Shown piece after piece: positions 9,104 through 17,119 of a stretch of DNA of 64,000 nt (its first letter is position 1; every line of letters begins with the position of its first letter). Origin of the DNA: PALSA-555 sp963731625 (lineage in GTDB: Bacteria; Actinomycetota; Acidimicrobiia; IMCC26256; PALSA-555); contig CAVSWH010000001.1 in the NCBI GenBank assembly GCA_963731625.1, forward strand, positions 1,612,001-1,676,000, given 5' to 3'. A model generated the notes under the pieces. It ran no database searches and was not told the origin of the DNA. It saw only the letters and a program-made list of their open reading frames with translations. A program made the translations under genes and the position numbers.

Positions 9104-9115
9104 TCGGCCGCTCCC

Positions 9116-9898
9116 TTGACCTGGCTCGGCTCGCTGCCCGCCTGGGCGCTCTTCGCCCTCTTCGCCTCCGGCGCGGTCCTCTTCACGTTCGGCGTCGATG
9201 AGCTGCTCCGGCGGCGGCTGAACCCCGACGTCCGGGCCCGCGCCGGTCCCACGGCCGCGACGACGCTGCAGGCCCTCGCGACGATCTACGCGGTGCTCGT
9301 CGCGTTCGTCATCGTCAACGAGTACACACAGTTCCGCTCGGCGCAGTCGCAGGTATCCGACAAGGCGGCGCAGCTGAGCGTCGTGTTCGAGAACAGCCGC
9401 AACCTGCCCGAGCCCGACGGACAGCGACTCCGCGCTGCAGCCCTGCATTACGCCGAGGAGGACCTCCGCGACGGCATCCCGTACCTCGAGCGGACGAGCA
9501 CGCCGAGCCTGCGAGCCGACGCGTCGCTCGACCAGCTCTACCGGGTCGTGGCGACGATCGAGCCCCACACCCCGTCAGCGCAGGCGGCGTACCAGCAGAT
9601 CCTCGCCGCGCTGAGTCAGGTGTCGCTGACGCGCAGCCAGCTGACCAACGCCGCGACCGCCACGATCCCCGTCGCCTTGTTCGTGATCCTCGCGGTGCTC
9701 GCGGCGGCGACGCTCGCCGTCGCGGCGGCGATGGACACCCGCCACCGCCGCTCCCATCTGCTGATCCTCGCCACGCTCGCGATCGCGCTGTCGATGACGC
9801 TCGCGCTCGTGGCCGGGCTCGACTACCCGTTCCGCGGGTTCATCCACATCGACACCAGCCCGTTGAGCCAGTTCGTCACCGGCCGGTCGTCGCTCTAG
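9116..9898 (+). CDS. DUF4239 (bestrophin-like) membrane protein
   Basis: A 260-residue membrane protein beginning with TTG at 9116. Two helices lie near residues 8-27 and 49-68, and two more near 183-205 and 215-237, separated by a soluble stretch of about 110 residues that probably forms helices. The layout and the QALATIYAVLVAFVIVNEY segment fit DUF4239, distantly related to bestrophin channels. Function is unknown. Its stop codon overlaps the convergent dcd gene by 4 bases. Confidence 0.7.
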   Translation: MTWLGSLPAWALFALFASGAVLFTFGVDELLRRRLNPDVRARAGPTAATTLQALATIYAVLVAFVIVNEYTQFRSAQSQVSDKAAQLSVVFENSRNLPEPDGQRLRAAALHYAEEDLRDGIPYLERTSTPSLRADASLDQLYRVVATIEPHTPSAQAAYQQILAALSQVSLTRSQLTNAATATIPVALFVILAVLAAATLAVAAAMDTRHRRSHLLILATLAIALSMTLALVAGLDYPFRGFIHIDTSPLSQFVTGRSSL

Positions 9899-10464
9899 CG
9901 ATCGCGGAAGTTCAGGTAGTAGCGGCTCGGTGTGGGCCCGCGCTGGCCCTGGTACTTCGAGCCCGTCTTCTTGCTCCCATACGGATGGTCCGCCGGCGTC
10001 GTCATCGTCAGGAACGAGAGCTGGCCGATCCGCATCCCCGGGTAGATAGCGATCGGCAGCGTGGCGACGTTCGACAGCTCCAGCGTGAGGTGGCCGTCCC
10101 AGCCGGCGTCGACGACGCCGGCTGTGCTGTGGATGAGAAGGCCGAGACGCCCGAGGGAGCTCTTACCTTCCAAGCGCGCGACGAGGTCGTCGGGCAATGT
10201 CACCCGCTCGAGCGTCGAGCCCAGCGCGAACTCGCCCGGATGGAGGATGAACGCCCGCCCGTCGCCGACCTCGACGAGCTCAGTGAGGTCCTCCTGGGGC
10301 TCCTTCGGGTCGATGAACGGCGTCGTGTCGTTGCGAAACACGCGGAAGTAGCGGTCGACGTGCACGTCGACGGACGACGGCTGCACAGCCGACTCGTCGA
10401 GCGGTTCGATGACGATCCGGCCCTGCGCGATCGATTCGCGGATCGTCCGGTCGGACAGGATCAC
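9895..10464 (-). CDS. dcd: dCTP deaminase (probably bifunctional dCTP deaminase/dUTPase)
   Basis: A 189-residue trimeric-dUTPase-fold enzyme. It converts dCTP to dUTP and, in the actinobacterial type, on to dUMP for dTMP synthesis. The segments GKSSLGRLGLLIHSTAG and GWDGHLTLELSN hold the nucleotide-binding Ser/Arg and the catalytic Glu. The C-terminal lid is TGSKYQGQRGPTPSRY. It runs divergently from tRNA-Gly; dcd next to a tRNA-Gly gene is also found in Mycobacterium. Length and motifs are normal. Confidence 0.95.
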   Translation of the reverse strand: MILSDRTIRESIAQGRIVIEPLDESAVQPSSVDVHVDRYFRVFRNDTTPFIDPKEPQEDLTELVEVGDGRAFILHPGEFALGSTLERVTLPDDLVARLEGKSSLGRLGLLIHSTAGVVDAGWDGHLTLELSNVATLPIAIYPGMRIGQLSFLTMTTPADHPYGSKKTGSKYQGQRGPTPSRYYLNFRDR

Positions 10465-10557
10465 CGTCGCAGACTAGGGCGCGGTCGTTCACGACGGCAC
10501 GTGTCGGCACATCGACCGGCCGGCGCGTGGAAGCGCTTTGCTACCCTCGCTCGCCAC

Positions 10558-10631
10558 GCGGGTGTAGTTCAGCGGCAGAACATCAGCTTCCCAAGCTGAG
10601 AACGCGGGTTCGATTCCCGTCACCCGCTCCA
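10558..10631 (+). tRNA. tRNA-Gly (anticodon CCC)
   Basis: A cloverleaf is readable: acceptor GCGGGTG pairs with CACCCGC, the anticodon stem TCAGC/GCTGA encloses TTCCCAA (anticodon CCC), and the T arm is GGGTTCGATTCCC. The 3' CCA is encoded at 10629-10631, unlike in the other two tRNAs of this window. A -10-like TACCCT lies at 10542-10547. The 3' half is duplicated at 11768-11817. Confidence 0.97.
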
Positions 10632-10638
10632 TTGCGCC
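10588..10638 (+). repeat. Direct repeat, left copy (tRNA-Gly anticodon loop to 7 nt past CCA)
   Basis: The repeat starts at TTCCC in the anticodon loop and ends with ATTGCGCC beyond the tRNA. It matches 11768-11817 with one single-base gap and two substitutions over about 50 bases. Because identity continues past the tRNA end, a plain tRNA paralogue is less likely than an attachment-site duplication. Confidence 0.85.
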
Positions 10639-10820
10639 GATCGGCCTGCAGCGGCGCGCCCTTCGTCTGGCGCGTCGCGCGATCGACGCGTTCCCCGGCT
10701 GCGACGACGTTGATCACATCGACTGGACTCTCGGGGCTGAAGATCGCAGGATCGCTTGCTCGGGTCAGGTCGCCTCTGCGGGGGGCACATACGCTGGACC
10801 GAGCTTCCGTGGAGGAACGC

Positions 10821-11678
10821 GTGTTGCGGCTTGCAGCGATCGTCAGCACCCTGGGTCTCGTGGGAGGCGTTGGATGGCTCCTGGCGGACGCGATGCCCGC
10901 CGGAGCGGTCACCCAGTCGTTCACGAGCGCCGGTTGTACGACCTGGACCGTGCCGGCGGGTGTGACGAGCGTCCAGGTCCAGGCGGTCGGCGCAGCCGGC
11001 GGCGCGGGGGCCACCACCGGCGGTACGGGCGACGGTGTGTCGGCAACCGTCTCCGGTTTGACGCCCGGCCAACTGCTCGACGTGTGCGTCGACTCCGGCG
11101 GTGGTCCGTTCAGCGGCTCTAGTGGCAGCGGTGGCGGGGCGTCCGGCGTCAGTGTCGGGTCCACCTTCAGCGCTCCCATCCTCGTCGCCGGGGCCGGCGG
11201 CGGCGGCAGCGGCCCCACCTCGGCTCCCCCTGGCCCAGGTGGGTCCGCCGGGCTCCCGTCCGGCGCTCCCGGGACGGGTAGCGGTGGTGGAGTTCCAGGT
11301 GGGGGCGGGAACAACATGACGATGACTGGCGGGGCGGCCGGACCCATTGGTGGCGGGCCGGGCTTGATGTTCGACGCAAGTGGGCCCGGTCACGGAGGGG
11401 CGGGCGGCAACGGCGGTGGTGGAGGCGGAGCGGGCTACTTCGGAGGAGGCGGCGGCGGCGCGGGACCTGAAGGGGCTGGAGGAGGAGGCGGCGGCTCAGA
11501 CTTCTGCACCAACACGGCGACCGTCACGGGATGCAACGTCGCGTCTGGCGCGGGTACAGGTACGAGTGCCGGCGCCGCCGTCGGGGATGCGCAGGTCGTC
11601 CTCACGTACACGGTCACGAGTCCGAGCCCACCAATGCCGGGAGTCGCCGTCGTGGCGTCGCCCCGCTTTACCGGTTAA
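10821..11678 (+). CDS. Glycine-rich secreted protein with C-terminal FTG
   Basis: A 285-residue protein. GTG at 10821 was chosen because GGAGG (10811-10815) sits 5 bases before it. An N-terminal signal peptide (LRLAAIVSTLGLVGGVGWLLA, cut near AGA-VT) is followed by a short beta-rich part (TTWTVPAGVTSVQVQAVGA) and about 180 residues dominated by Gly with Ser, Pro and Ala. Two Cys near the end (DFCTN, GCNVAS) may pair. The last residues are PRFTG. A paralogue at 58443-59516 has the same plan and ending. Likely cell-surface or extracellular; function unknown. It is the only gene in the tRNA-Gly-flanked segment. Confidence 0.8.
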   Translation: MLRLAAIVSTLGLVGGVGWLLADAMPAGAVTQSFTSAGCTTWTVPAGVTSVQVQAVGAAGGAGATTGGTGDGVSATVSGLTPGQLLDVCVDSGGGPFSGSSGSGGGASGVSVGSTFSAPILVAGAGGGGSGPTSAPPGPGGSAGLPSGAPGTGSGGGVPGGGGNNMTMTGGAAGPIGGGPGLMFDASGPGHGGAGGNGGGGGGAGYFGGGGGGAGPEGAGGGGGGSDFCTNTATVTGCNVASGAGTGTSAGAAVGDAQVVLTYTVTSPSPPMPGVAVVASPRFTG

Positions 11679-11767
11679 GCGGAGGGGATGACGGCCGACC
11701 TGCATGCCAGAGGTCGCCCGACAGGTCGCATCATCTGCGCGGACACCATGCCTGACCCGCCCGGCGG

Positions 11768-11817
11768 TTCCCAGCTGAGAACGCGGGTTCGATTCCCGTC
11801 ACCTGCCCCATTGCGCC
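11768..11817 (+). repeat. Direct repeat, right copy (partial tRNA-Gly 3' end)
   Basis: This copy lacks the tRNA 5' half, so it cannot make a tRNA. It lies in the 337-base gap between 11678 and 12016. The remaining about 200 bases of the gap (11818-12015) hold no gene; AGGAAGAGGA just before 12016 serves the next gene as ribosome-binding site. Confidence 0.85.
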
Positions 11818-12015
11818 TCGTGGCTCGGAGGTGGCGCGTGTTGAACCTGCCGATCGTCGAGGCTCCGCAGTGGGCCCTCATCCGCGGCCCAGTCAGTGCG
11901 TCGACGGCACGCGCCTGAGCGGGCAACCTGTACGCCTTCGCGATGGCGCGAGCGATGAATCCTGCGGGTGATCGGCGTCTGAACTGCTGTCGTCGCCACC
12001 AGGAAGAGGAAGACA

Positions 12016-12675
12016 ATGGGCAGGCTCGTCGTGACCGAGTTCATGACGCTCGACGGGGTGGCACAGGCGCCCGGAAGGCCCGACGAGGACGGCGACGACG
12101 GGTTTACGCACGGCGGATGGCAGGCGCCAGTCGGGGATCAGGAGTCCGGCAGTGTCATCTTCGAGCAAGCGAGGAGCATGGACGCCCTGCTGCTCGGCCG
12201 GAGGACCTACGAGATCTTCGCCAACTACTGGCCGACAGCTCCGAAAGAGATCCCCTTCACCGGCCTGCTCAACGACGTCCCCAAGTACGTCGCCAGCCGC
12301 ACGCTCGCTGAGCCTCTGGCGTGGCAGGGCTCGACCCTCGTCGCCGAGGCCCTCGCCGAGGGCATCACCTCCCTCAAGGAGCGCCACGATGAAATCCACG
12401 TCATTGGCAGTCTCAACCTGGTGCAGTCACTGCTGCGCTTCGGGCTCGTCGATCGCCTGAACCTGTGGCTGTATCCGCTGCTGCTCGGCAGCGGCAAGCA
12501 GGTGTTCGCCGACGGGACCGTGCCCACCGCGCTGCGTCTGACCGAATCGGTCACCTATCCCAGCGGCACGCTCCATCTCGCCTACGAGACCGCCGGAGCG
12601 CCCACATACGGCAACCTCGCCATCGACGAGCAGGACCGACAACGCCTCGCCGGAGATGACGGAGGAGCGAGGTGA
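12016..12675 (+). CDS. RibD C-terminal / dihydrofolate-reductase-like protein
   Basis: A 219-residue protein of the RibD_C family, a DHFR-like fold that usually binds NADPH. It begins MGRLVVTEFMTLDGVAQAP, the usual start of this family. Other family marks are LLLGRRTYEIFANYWP near residue 58, the DEIHVIGSLNLVQSLL nucleotide loop near 125, and VDRLNLWLYPLLLGSGKQVF near 142. Stand-alone members have unknown substrates; some act as small-molecule reductases. An AGGAAGAGGA ribosome-binding site precedes the ATG. It sits just outside the tRNA-flanked segment and is not obviously linked to its neighbours. Confidence 0.85.
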   Translation: MGRLVVTEFMTLDGVAQAPGRPDEDGDDGFTHGGWQAPVGDQESGSVIFEQARSMDALLLGRRTYEIFANYWPTAPKEIPFTGLLNDVPKYVASRTLAEPLAWQGSTLVAEALAEGITSLKERHDEIHVIGSLNLVQSLLRFGLVDRLNLWLYPLLLGSGKQVFADGTVPTALRLTESVTYPSGTLHLAYETAGAPTYGNLAIDEQDRQRLAGDDGGAR

Positions 12676-12692
12676 CGCGGCGGCGCGAGTGC

Positions 12693-13850
12693 CTAGCAGT
12701 CCGCGGTGAGCACGAGCGCCGACCCGTCCATCAGCGCGCCCGACGTCACGGCGCACACGTCGTGGCGGGGCGCCTGCCGGACTCCGCCGCGGCCTTGGAC
12801 CTGCAAGGCGGCCTCGGCCACGGTGTTCATCCCGTGCAGGTAGCCCTCGGCGAGGAGCCCACCGTGGGTGTTGACGGGGAGCGACCCGCCAGGCGCGGTG
12901 GTCCCCGCACGTACCACGGCGCCCGATTCGCCACGCGGCGCGATCCCGAGTCCCTCGAGACCCATCAGGAGGGTGCTCGTGAAGCAGTCGTAGATCTCCG
13001 CGACCTCGACGTCGGCCGGGGTCACACCGGCGCGCCCGAACAGCTCGTCGCGCAGATGCGTCGTGTAATTGCGGGTGTAGTCGCGCCAGAGGAGGTGATC
13101 GCCGATGTCGAGCCCGGACCGGGGCCCGGCCCGGTAGGCCGACGACGCGATCCGCGCCGGCGGGTGCCGGAGGTCGCGGGCCCGCTCGAGGCTCGTGACG
13201 AGCACGGCGCAGGCACCGTCGACCTCGCTCGTGCAGTCGGGCGCGCGGAACGGCTCGACGACGAACGGTGCCGCGAGGTACTCCTCGAGCGTGAGGGGCT
13301 CGCGCCGGATCGCGCGGGGGTTGTCGCGTGCCCAGGCGCGCTGCGCGACCGCGACGGCGCCGAGGTCCTCTTCGCTCTGACCGGTCTCCAGCAGGAACCG
13401 GCGCGCCCACATCGCGACGTACATGAGGTACGCGTCGTAGCCGATCGGGTAGCGGTACTGCGCACCCGGCCCAGGGAAGGCCATCTGCCCGACGCGCGCG
13501 CCCGACCGGCCGTTCAGCGCGCGGAACACGAGGACGGCGTCGGCGCGGCCGGACGTGACGGCGTCGGCGGCGAGGCCGACGAGGTAGCACGGCGCCTGGC
13601 CGCCGAGCTGCGCGTCCACGGCGAAGCGCAGCCCGGGCAGCGCGAGACCCGTGGCGACCGCCTGCGCAGGGACGGAGTCGTGCAGGAGCATGAAGCTCGC
13701 GATCCCGTCGACCTGCTGCGCCGCGAGGCCGGCGTCGTCGAGCGCGGCGCGGCAGGCCGCGAGCGCCTGGTCGAGCACGCTGCGGTCGGCGCGGCGCGTG
13801 AGCGGCGTGTAGCCGACGCCCGCGATCGCCGCGCCGGTGGATGCCGTCAC
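12693..13850 (-). CDS. Thiolase-fold protein, Ltp2-like (probable side-chain retro-aldolase)
   Basis: A 385-residue thiolase-superfamily protein starting with GTG at 13850 in a GTGA overlap with the DUF35 gene. The usual catalytic Cys motif is replaced by DAQLGGQAPC near residue 85. The C-terminal GHP motif of thiolases reads HGGLLAEGYLHG, with Tyr where thiolases have His. These changes are those of Ltp2, the steroid side-chain aldolase that works with a DUF35 partner (established family). A DUF35 gene lies immediately upstream, which supports the call. Expected reaction: retro-aldol cleavage of a beta-hydroxyacyl-CoA with a branched or ring-bearing carbon. The substrate is not known. Confidence 0.75.
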   Translation of the reverse strand: MTASTGAAIAGVGYTPLTRRADRSVLDQALAACRAALDDAGLAAQQVDGIASFMLLHDSVPAQAVATGLALPGLRFAVDAQLGGQAPCYLVGLAADAVTSGRADAVLVFRALNGRSGARVGQMAFPGPGAQYRYPIGYDAYLMYVAMWARRFLLETGQSEEDLGAVAVAQRAWARDNPRAIRREPLTLEEYLAAPFVVEPFRAPDCTSEVDGACAVLVTSLERARDLRHPPARIASSAYRAGPRSGLDIGDHLLWRDYTRNYTTHLRDELFGRAGVTPADVEVAEIYDCFTSTLLMGLEGLGIAPRGESGAVVRAGTTAPGGSLPVNTHGGLLAEGYLHGMNTVAEAALQVQGRGGVRQAPRHDVCAVTSGALMDGSALVLTADC

Positions 13851-14246
13851 GTGGCCCGGAACCGCAGCTCGGTCCAGTCGCCGTGGTCCAGGTAGACGCC
13901 CTCGACCGGCTGCTCGGCTTCGACCACGGCGTCGCCCTCGAGGCGGCCCACGACGCGGCAGCCCGCGTCGAGCTCGACGACGGCCACGGTGTAAGGGACC
14001 TGGTCGGCGACGCGGTCGACGAGCGCCCGGTGCACGACGATCCAGGAGTACACGCGGCCGCGGGCGGCCACCACGACGACGGTGCCGCCGGGCAGCGCCG
14101 CACCCTGGGCACGCGGGGAGGGGCGGGAACCGGTGCTCGCCGCACGCAGGGCAGCGCTGGACGAGGAGCTGGTGGTTCGCCAGGCCGTCCCAGTAGAAGC
14201 GGCTGTCCAGGTCGGTCTCGGGGCCCAACGGCGCTACCGCGCTCAT
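13847..14246 (-). pseudogene. DUF35 (rubredoxin-like zinc ribbon plus OB fold) acyl-CoA-binding partner, frameshifted
   Basis: Joined, two frames give about 132 residues of a DUF35 protein. The first frame, from ATG 14246, holds FYWDGLANHQLLVQRC and the zinc ribbon CPACG...CPGCG. The second frame, from about 14108, holds the OB fold (VAARGRVYSWIVVHRALV) and ends LRFRAT. One base too many, near 14100-14110 just after CPGCGA, breaks the frame. DUF35 proteins form the acyl-CoA-binding half of Ltp2-type aldolases and of some hydratases. It overlaps the hydratase gene (ATGA) and the aldolase gene (GTGA). The lesion may be a sequence error. Confidence 0.8.
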
Positions 14247-15058
14247 CGGCCCTCGAAGCGGGGCGTCCGCTTCTCAGCGAAGGCGAGCAGGCCCTCACGC
14301 GCGTCGTACGAGGTGAGGCAGTACTCGGCGTTGCGCTCGTTCTCGTACTCCAGGCCGTCGTCCACGCCGCCGTTGCGGGACCACAACGTGCCGAGCACCT
14401 CCTTCGCGTTGGCGACGGCGAGGGCGCTCTTGGTCGCGATGGCGCGCGCGAGGTCGAGCCCGGCGGCGAGCAGCTCGTCGTCTGCGACGACGCGCGTCGC
14501 GAGGCCCCACGCGACGGCGTCGTCGGCGTCGAGGAAGCGACCCGTGAAGAGGAGCTCGTTGGCCCTGGCCCGGCCGATGGCTCTGGGGAGCAGGGTGAGC
14601 ACACCACCGCCCCCCATCTGCCCGTAGTTGAGGTGCGCGTCGCCGATCCGCGCCGATCGGGCGATGAGCGCGAAGTCGCAGTTCAGCACCAGCTCGAGCC
14701 CGCCCGCCGCGGTGACGCCGTTGATCAGCGCGATCGCGGGCGCCGCGACGCGTCGGAGGCGCCCGAACGTGCGGTGCAGATCGGCGACGAACTGCGGGAA
14801 CGCGTCGGCGTCGCGCTGCAGGGTGAGGTAGCTCTGGAGGTCACCCCCGCTGCTGAAGGCGCGCCCGGCGCCGGTGATCAGCAAGACGCGCACCGCCGAG
14901 TCGTCCTCGGCCTCGGTGATCGCCGCGTCCAGCGCCCGTACGGTGTCCCAGTCGATGGCGTTGAGGGCGGCGGGGCGGTTCAGCCGCAGCACCGCCGCGG
15001 TCGCGCCGGCGCCGAGGTCGTGGCGCTCGACGAGGACGGCGGCCGCGGGGTCGGTCAC
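14243..15058 (-). CDS. Enoyl-CoA hydratase/isomerase (crotonase) family protein
   Basis: A 271-residue crotonase-fold enzyme. The oxyanion-hole parts are GRAFSSGGDLQSYL near residue 71 and NGVTAAGGLELVLNCDFALIA near 115, the latter holding the first catalytic Glu. At the position of the second Glu in classic hydratases the sequence reads GDAHLNYGQMGGGG, apparently His, so it may be an isomerase or a divergent hydratase. GTG at 15058 overlaps the ligase stop (GTGA). It belongs to a four-gene acyl-CoA operon: ligase, hydratase, DUF35, aldolase. Confidence 0.9.
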   Translation of the reverse strand: MTDPAAAVLVERHDLGAGATAAVLRLNRPAALNAIDWDTVRALDAAITEAEDDSAVRVLLITGAGRAFSSGGDLQSYLTLQRDADAFPQFVADLHRTFGRLRRVAAPAIALINGVTAAGGLELVLNCDFALIARSARIGDAHLNYGQMGGGGVLTLLPRAIGRARANELLFTGRFLDADDAVAWGLATRVVADDELLAAGLDLARAIATKSALAVANAKEVLGTLWSRNGGVDDGLEYENERNAEYCLTSYDAREGLLAFAEKRTPRFEGR

Positions 15059-16695
15059 GGCTGGGCGCCGACGGCGGGCTGGCCGGTGAGCACCCGCACG
15101 ATCTCGTGCTTCTGCACCTTCCCGGACGCGGTCGTCGGCAGCGCGTCGAGGAGCTCGAGGGACTCGGGCAGCTTGTAGGTGGCCAGCCCGGTGGCGCGGA
15201 GACGCGTCACCAGCTCCTCGAACGTGAGCGCCGCGCCGGCGCGCAGCACCACGCACGCGCAGGTCCGCTCGCCGAGCCGCGGGTCGGGGAGCCCGACGAC
15301 GGCCGCACGCTCGACCTCGGGCCACCCCACGAGCAGCTCCTCGATCTCGCGGGGCGCGATGTTCACACCACCCCGGATGATGATCTCCTTCTTGCGCCCG
15401 CGCACGGTCAGGGCGTCGGCGGCGTCGACGGCGGCGAGGTCGCCGCTGCGCACCCAGCCGTCCCTGTCGAAGGTGGCGGCGGTCCGCTCGGGGTCCTGGA
15501 AGAACCCGACGCAGGTGTTCGGCCCGCGCACGTAGATCTCGCCGGGCTCCCCCGCGGGGACGGGCCGCCCCGCGTCGTCGCGAAGCTCGACCTCGACGTC
15601 GGTCATCGCGATGCCGTCGGTGTGCGCCCGCTGGTCCGGCGAGCTGCCGGGCCGGTTCCAGGTCGCCACCAGCACCTCGGTGGACCCGTACAGGCGCAGC
15701 ACGTCGACGCCGACGTCGCCGGCGGCGCGCACCAGCTCGGGGGGCACCGGCGCGCCGCCGCACCCGAAGCAGCGCAGCTCGGGGAGGCGCGCGCCGCACC
15801 GGAGCGCCTCCTCGACGAGGTCCTGGAGGAAGGTCGTCGCGGCCAGCGTGTAGGTCGCGTGGTAGTCGCGGGCGAGGCGCACGGCCGTGGCGGCGTCCCA
15901 GCGGTCTTGCAGCACGAGGGGCAGCCCGTGGTACAGCGCGAAGCGCAGCCCGTAGTTGAAGCCGGTCGAGTGGCCGACGGGCGAGGGCATCCACACGACG
16001 TCGGCTGCGCTGAGCCCAAGGTCGGCGTGGGCGACCCGCACGCTGAAGTTGGCGGTCTGCTCGGTGTGCATGATCGCCTTCGGGCTGGCCTCGGTTCCCG
16101 AGGTGAAGATCAGCTCGGACACCGCGGCCGCGGGCGCGGCCGCGCCGAGCGGCGTCTCGGGGCCGTCGAGCAGGTCGTCGAGGGTGATGCCCGAGCCCGC
16201 CCGGTCGGCGCGGACCCGCACGTGGAGCGGCGCGACGCCCGTGCCGGCCGCGACCTCGTCGATGAGCGAGACGTGGTCGAAGTCGCGGTACTCGACGGGC
16301 GTGATGATCGCCGCGGGCGCCGCGGTCGTGAAGACGTGGGTCAGCTCGCGACGCCGGTAGTTCGGCAAGAGCGGGTTGATGACGGCGCCCGCGCCCTGCA
16401 CGGCGAGGGCGACGACGACCGTCTCATACCAGTTCGGCAGCTGGATCGACACGACGTCGCCCGGGGCGACGCCGCGCGCCCCGAGCCCCGCCCCGACCCG
16501 CCCGGCGTCGCGGGCGAGCTCCCGGTAGGTGTGGATCCGGCCGCCGTCCTCGATGACCGCGGCGGCGTCGGGGCGGTCCGTGGCGTGCGCCGCGACCCGG
16601 TCGACGAGCGTCGCGTCGTCCCAGAGACCTCGTCGGAGGTAGCCGTCGCGGCGCGCCGGCGTCGTGACGACGTCGTGGAGGGCGTCGCGTCGCAC
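15055..16695 (-). CDS. Acyl-CoA synthetase (AMP-forming), cyclohexanecarboxylate-CoA ligase-like
   Basis: A 546-residue ANL-superfamily ligase that activates a carboxylic acid as acyl-AMP and then acyl-CoA. Motifs in order are LIFTSGTEASPKAIMHTEQ (phosphate loop, near 180), YGSTEVLVATW (near 307), DGWVRSGDLAAVD (near 400), RGRKKEIIIRGGVNIAPREI (hinge, near 420) and TASGKVQKHEIV with the catalytic Lys. The GTG at 16695 was preferred because it begins at the usual family N-terminus; an upstream start at 16791 would add 32 residues without similarity. First gene of the acyl-CoA operon, so it probably supplies the operon substrate. Confidence 0.9.
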   Translation of the reverse strand: MRRDALHDVVTTPARRDGYLRRGLWDDATLVDRVAAHATDRPDAAAVIEDGGRIHTYRELARDAGRVGAGLGARGVAPGDVVSIQLPNWYETVVVALAVQGAGAVINPLLPNYRRRELTHVFTTAAPAAIITPVEYRDFDHVSLIDEVAAGTGVAPLHVRVRADRAGSGITLDDLLDGPETPLGAAAPAAAVSELIFTSGTEASPKAIMHTEQTANFSVRVAHADLGLSAADVVWMPSPVGHSTGFNYGLRFALYHGLPLVLQDRWDAATAVRLARDYHATYTLAATTFLQDLVEEALRCGARLPELRCFGCGGAPVPPELVRAAGDVGVDVLRLYGSTEVLVATWNRPGSSPDQRAHTDGIAMTDVEVELRDDAGRPVPAGEPGEIYVRGPNTCVGFFQDPERTAATFDRDGWVRSGDLAAVDAADALTVRGRKKEIIIRGGVNIAPREIEELLVGWPEVERAAVVGLPDPRLGERTCACVVLRAGAALTFEELVTRLRATGLATYKLPESLELLDALPTTASGKVQKHEIVRVLTGQPAVGAQP

Positions 16696-16800
16696 GGCTA
16701 GCGCGGCGCCGCGGTCGTCTCGGTGGGCGGCATCTGGGAACCCGATCGTCGCTGGCCGGCCATCATCCTCGCCGCCGACCAAGGCGGTCAACGCGGTGAC

Positions 16801-17076
16801 TCAGCGCGTGAGCGAGGCGAGGCCGGCGATCGCGACCGCCAGGCCGAGCACCATGAACAGCACCGAGCGGAGCACCGGCGCCTGCGCCAGGTTGCCGGTC
16901 GTGGCGACGCGGACCTGCTTGCGCACCGGGCTGCCCGGGCGGGACCGCGTGGCGGACTCCCGGGCGGCGGCCTGGGCATCGGCGCGGCGGCGGAGCAGCG
17001 CGTACCCGTTGGCGACGAAGAGCGCCGCGCCGAGCGCGGTCGTCAGCTCGAGCAGCACCTCGCCGTAGAAGTCCAC
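16801..17076 (-). CDS. Small membrane protein, unknown function
   Basis: 91 residues with two predicted membrane helices (LLELTTALGAALFVANGYAL near 7-26, and LRSVLFMVLGLAVAIAGLASL at the end) joined by a basic, Arg-rich loop. No family recognised. It sits between the acyl-CoA operon and the DUF2269 gene on the same strand, 44 bases after the latter, so the two may be cotranscribed. Confidence 0.65.
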   Translation of the reverse strand: MDFYGEVLLELTTALGAALFVANGYALLRRRADAQAAARESATRSRPGSPVRKQVRVATTGNLAQAPVLRSVLFMVLGLAVAIAGLASLTR

Positions 17077-17119
17077 GACGGCACGGTAGCGCCGGGGTTG
17101 GTCTCGTCCCGAGGCCTGC

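Larger units (their letters stand above)
10588..11817 (+). mobile_element. tRNA-Gly-flanked segment (candidate mini integrative element)
   Basis: About 1.2 kb bounded on the left by the intact tRNA-Gly 3' half and on the right by a near-copy of it, the layout left by elements that integrate at tRNA 3' ends. It holds a single gene for a glycine-rich secreted protein and no integrase. It may be a remnant or an element moved by enzymes supplied elsewhere. A degraded second tRNA-Gly gene is the main alternative. Confidence 0.45.

Noticed and set aside
10583..12016. Two minus-strand proteins containing GAGDGNRTRVLS
   Set aside because: This peptide is the antisense translation of the tRNA-Gly sequence and its duplicate, a well-known annotation artefact.
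12693..14246. One 517-residue DUF35-thiolase fusion protein
   Set aside because: The middle of that frame is Arg-rich junk; the real OB fold is in another frame and the aldolase has its own GTG in a GTGA overlap.
14243..15994. A 583-residue hydratase with long N-terminal extension
   Set aside because: The first part is antisense-like junk overlapping the ligase in another frame; GTG 15058 fits the crotonase start and the operon overlap.
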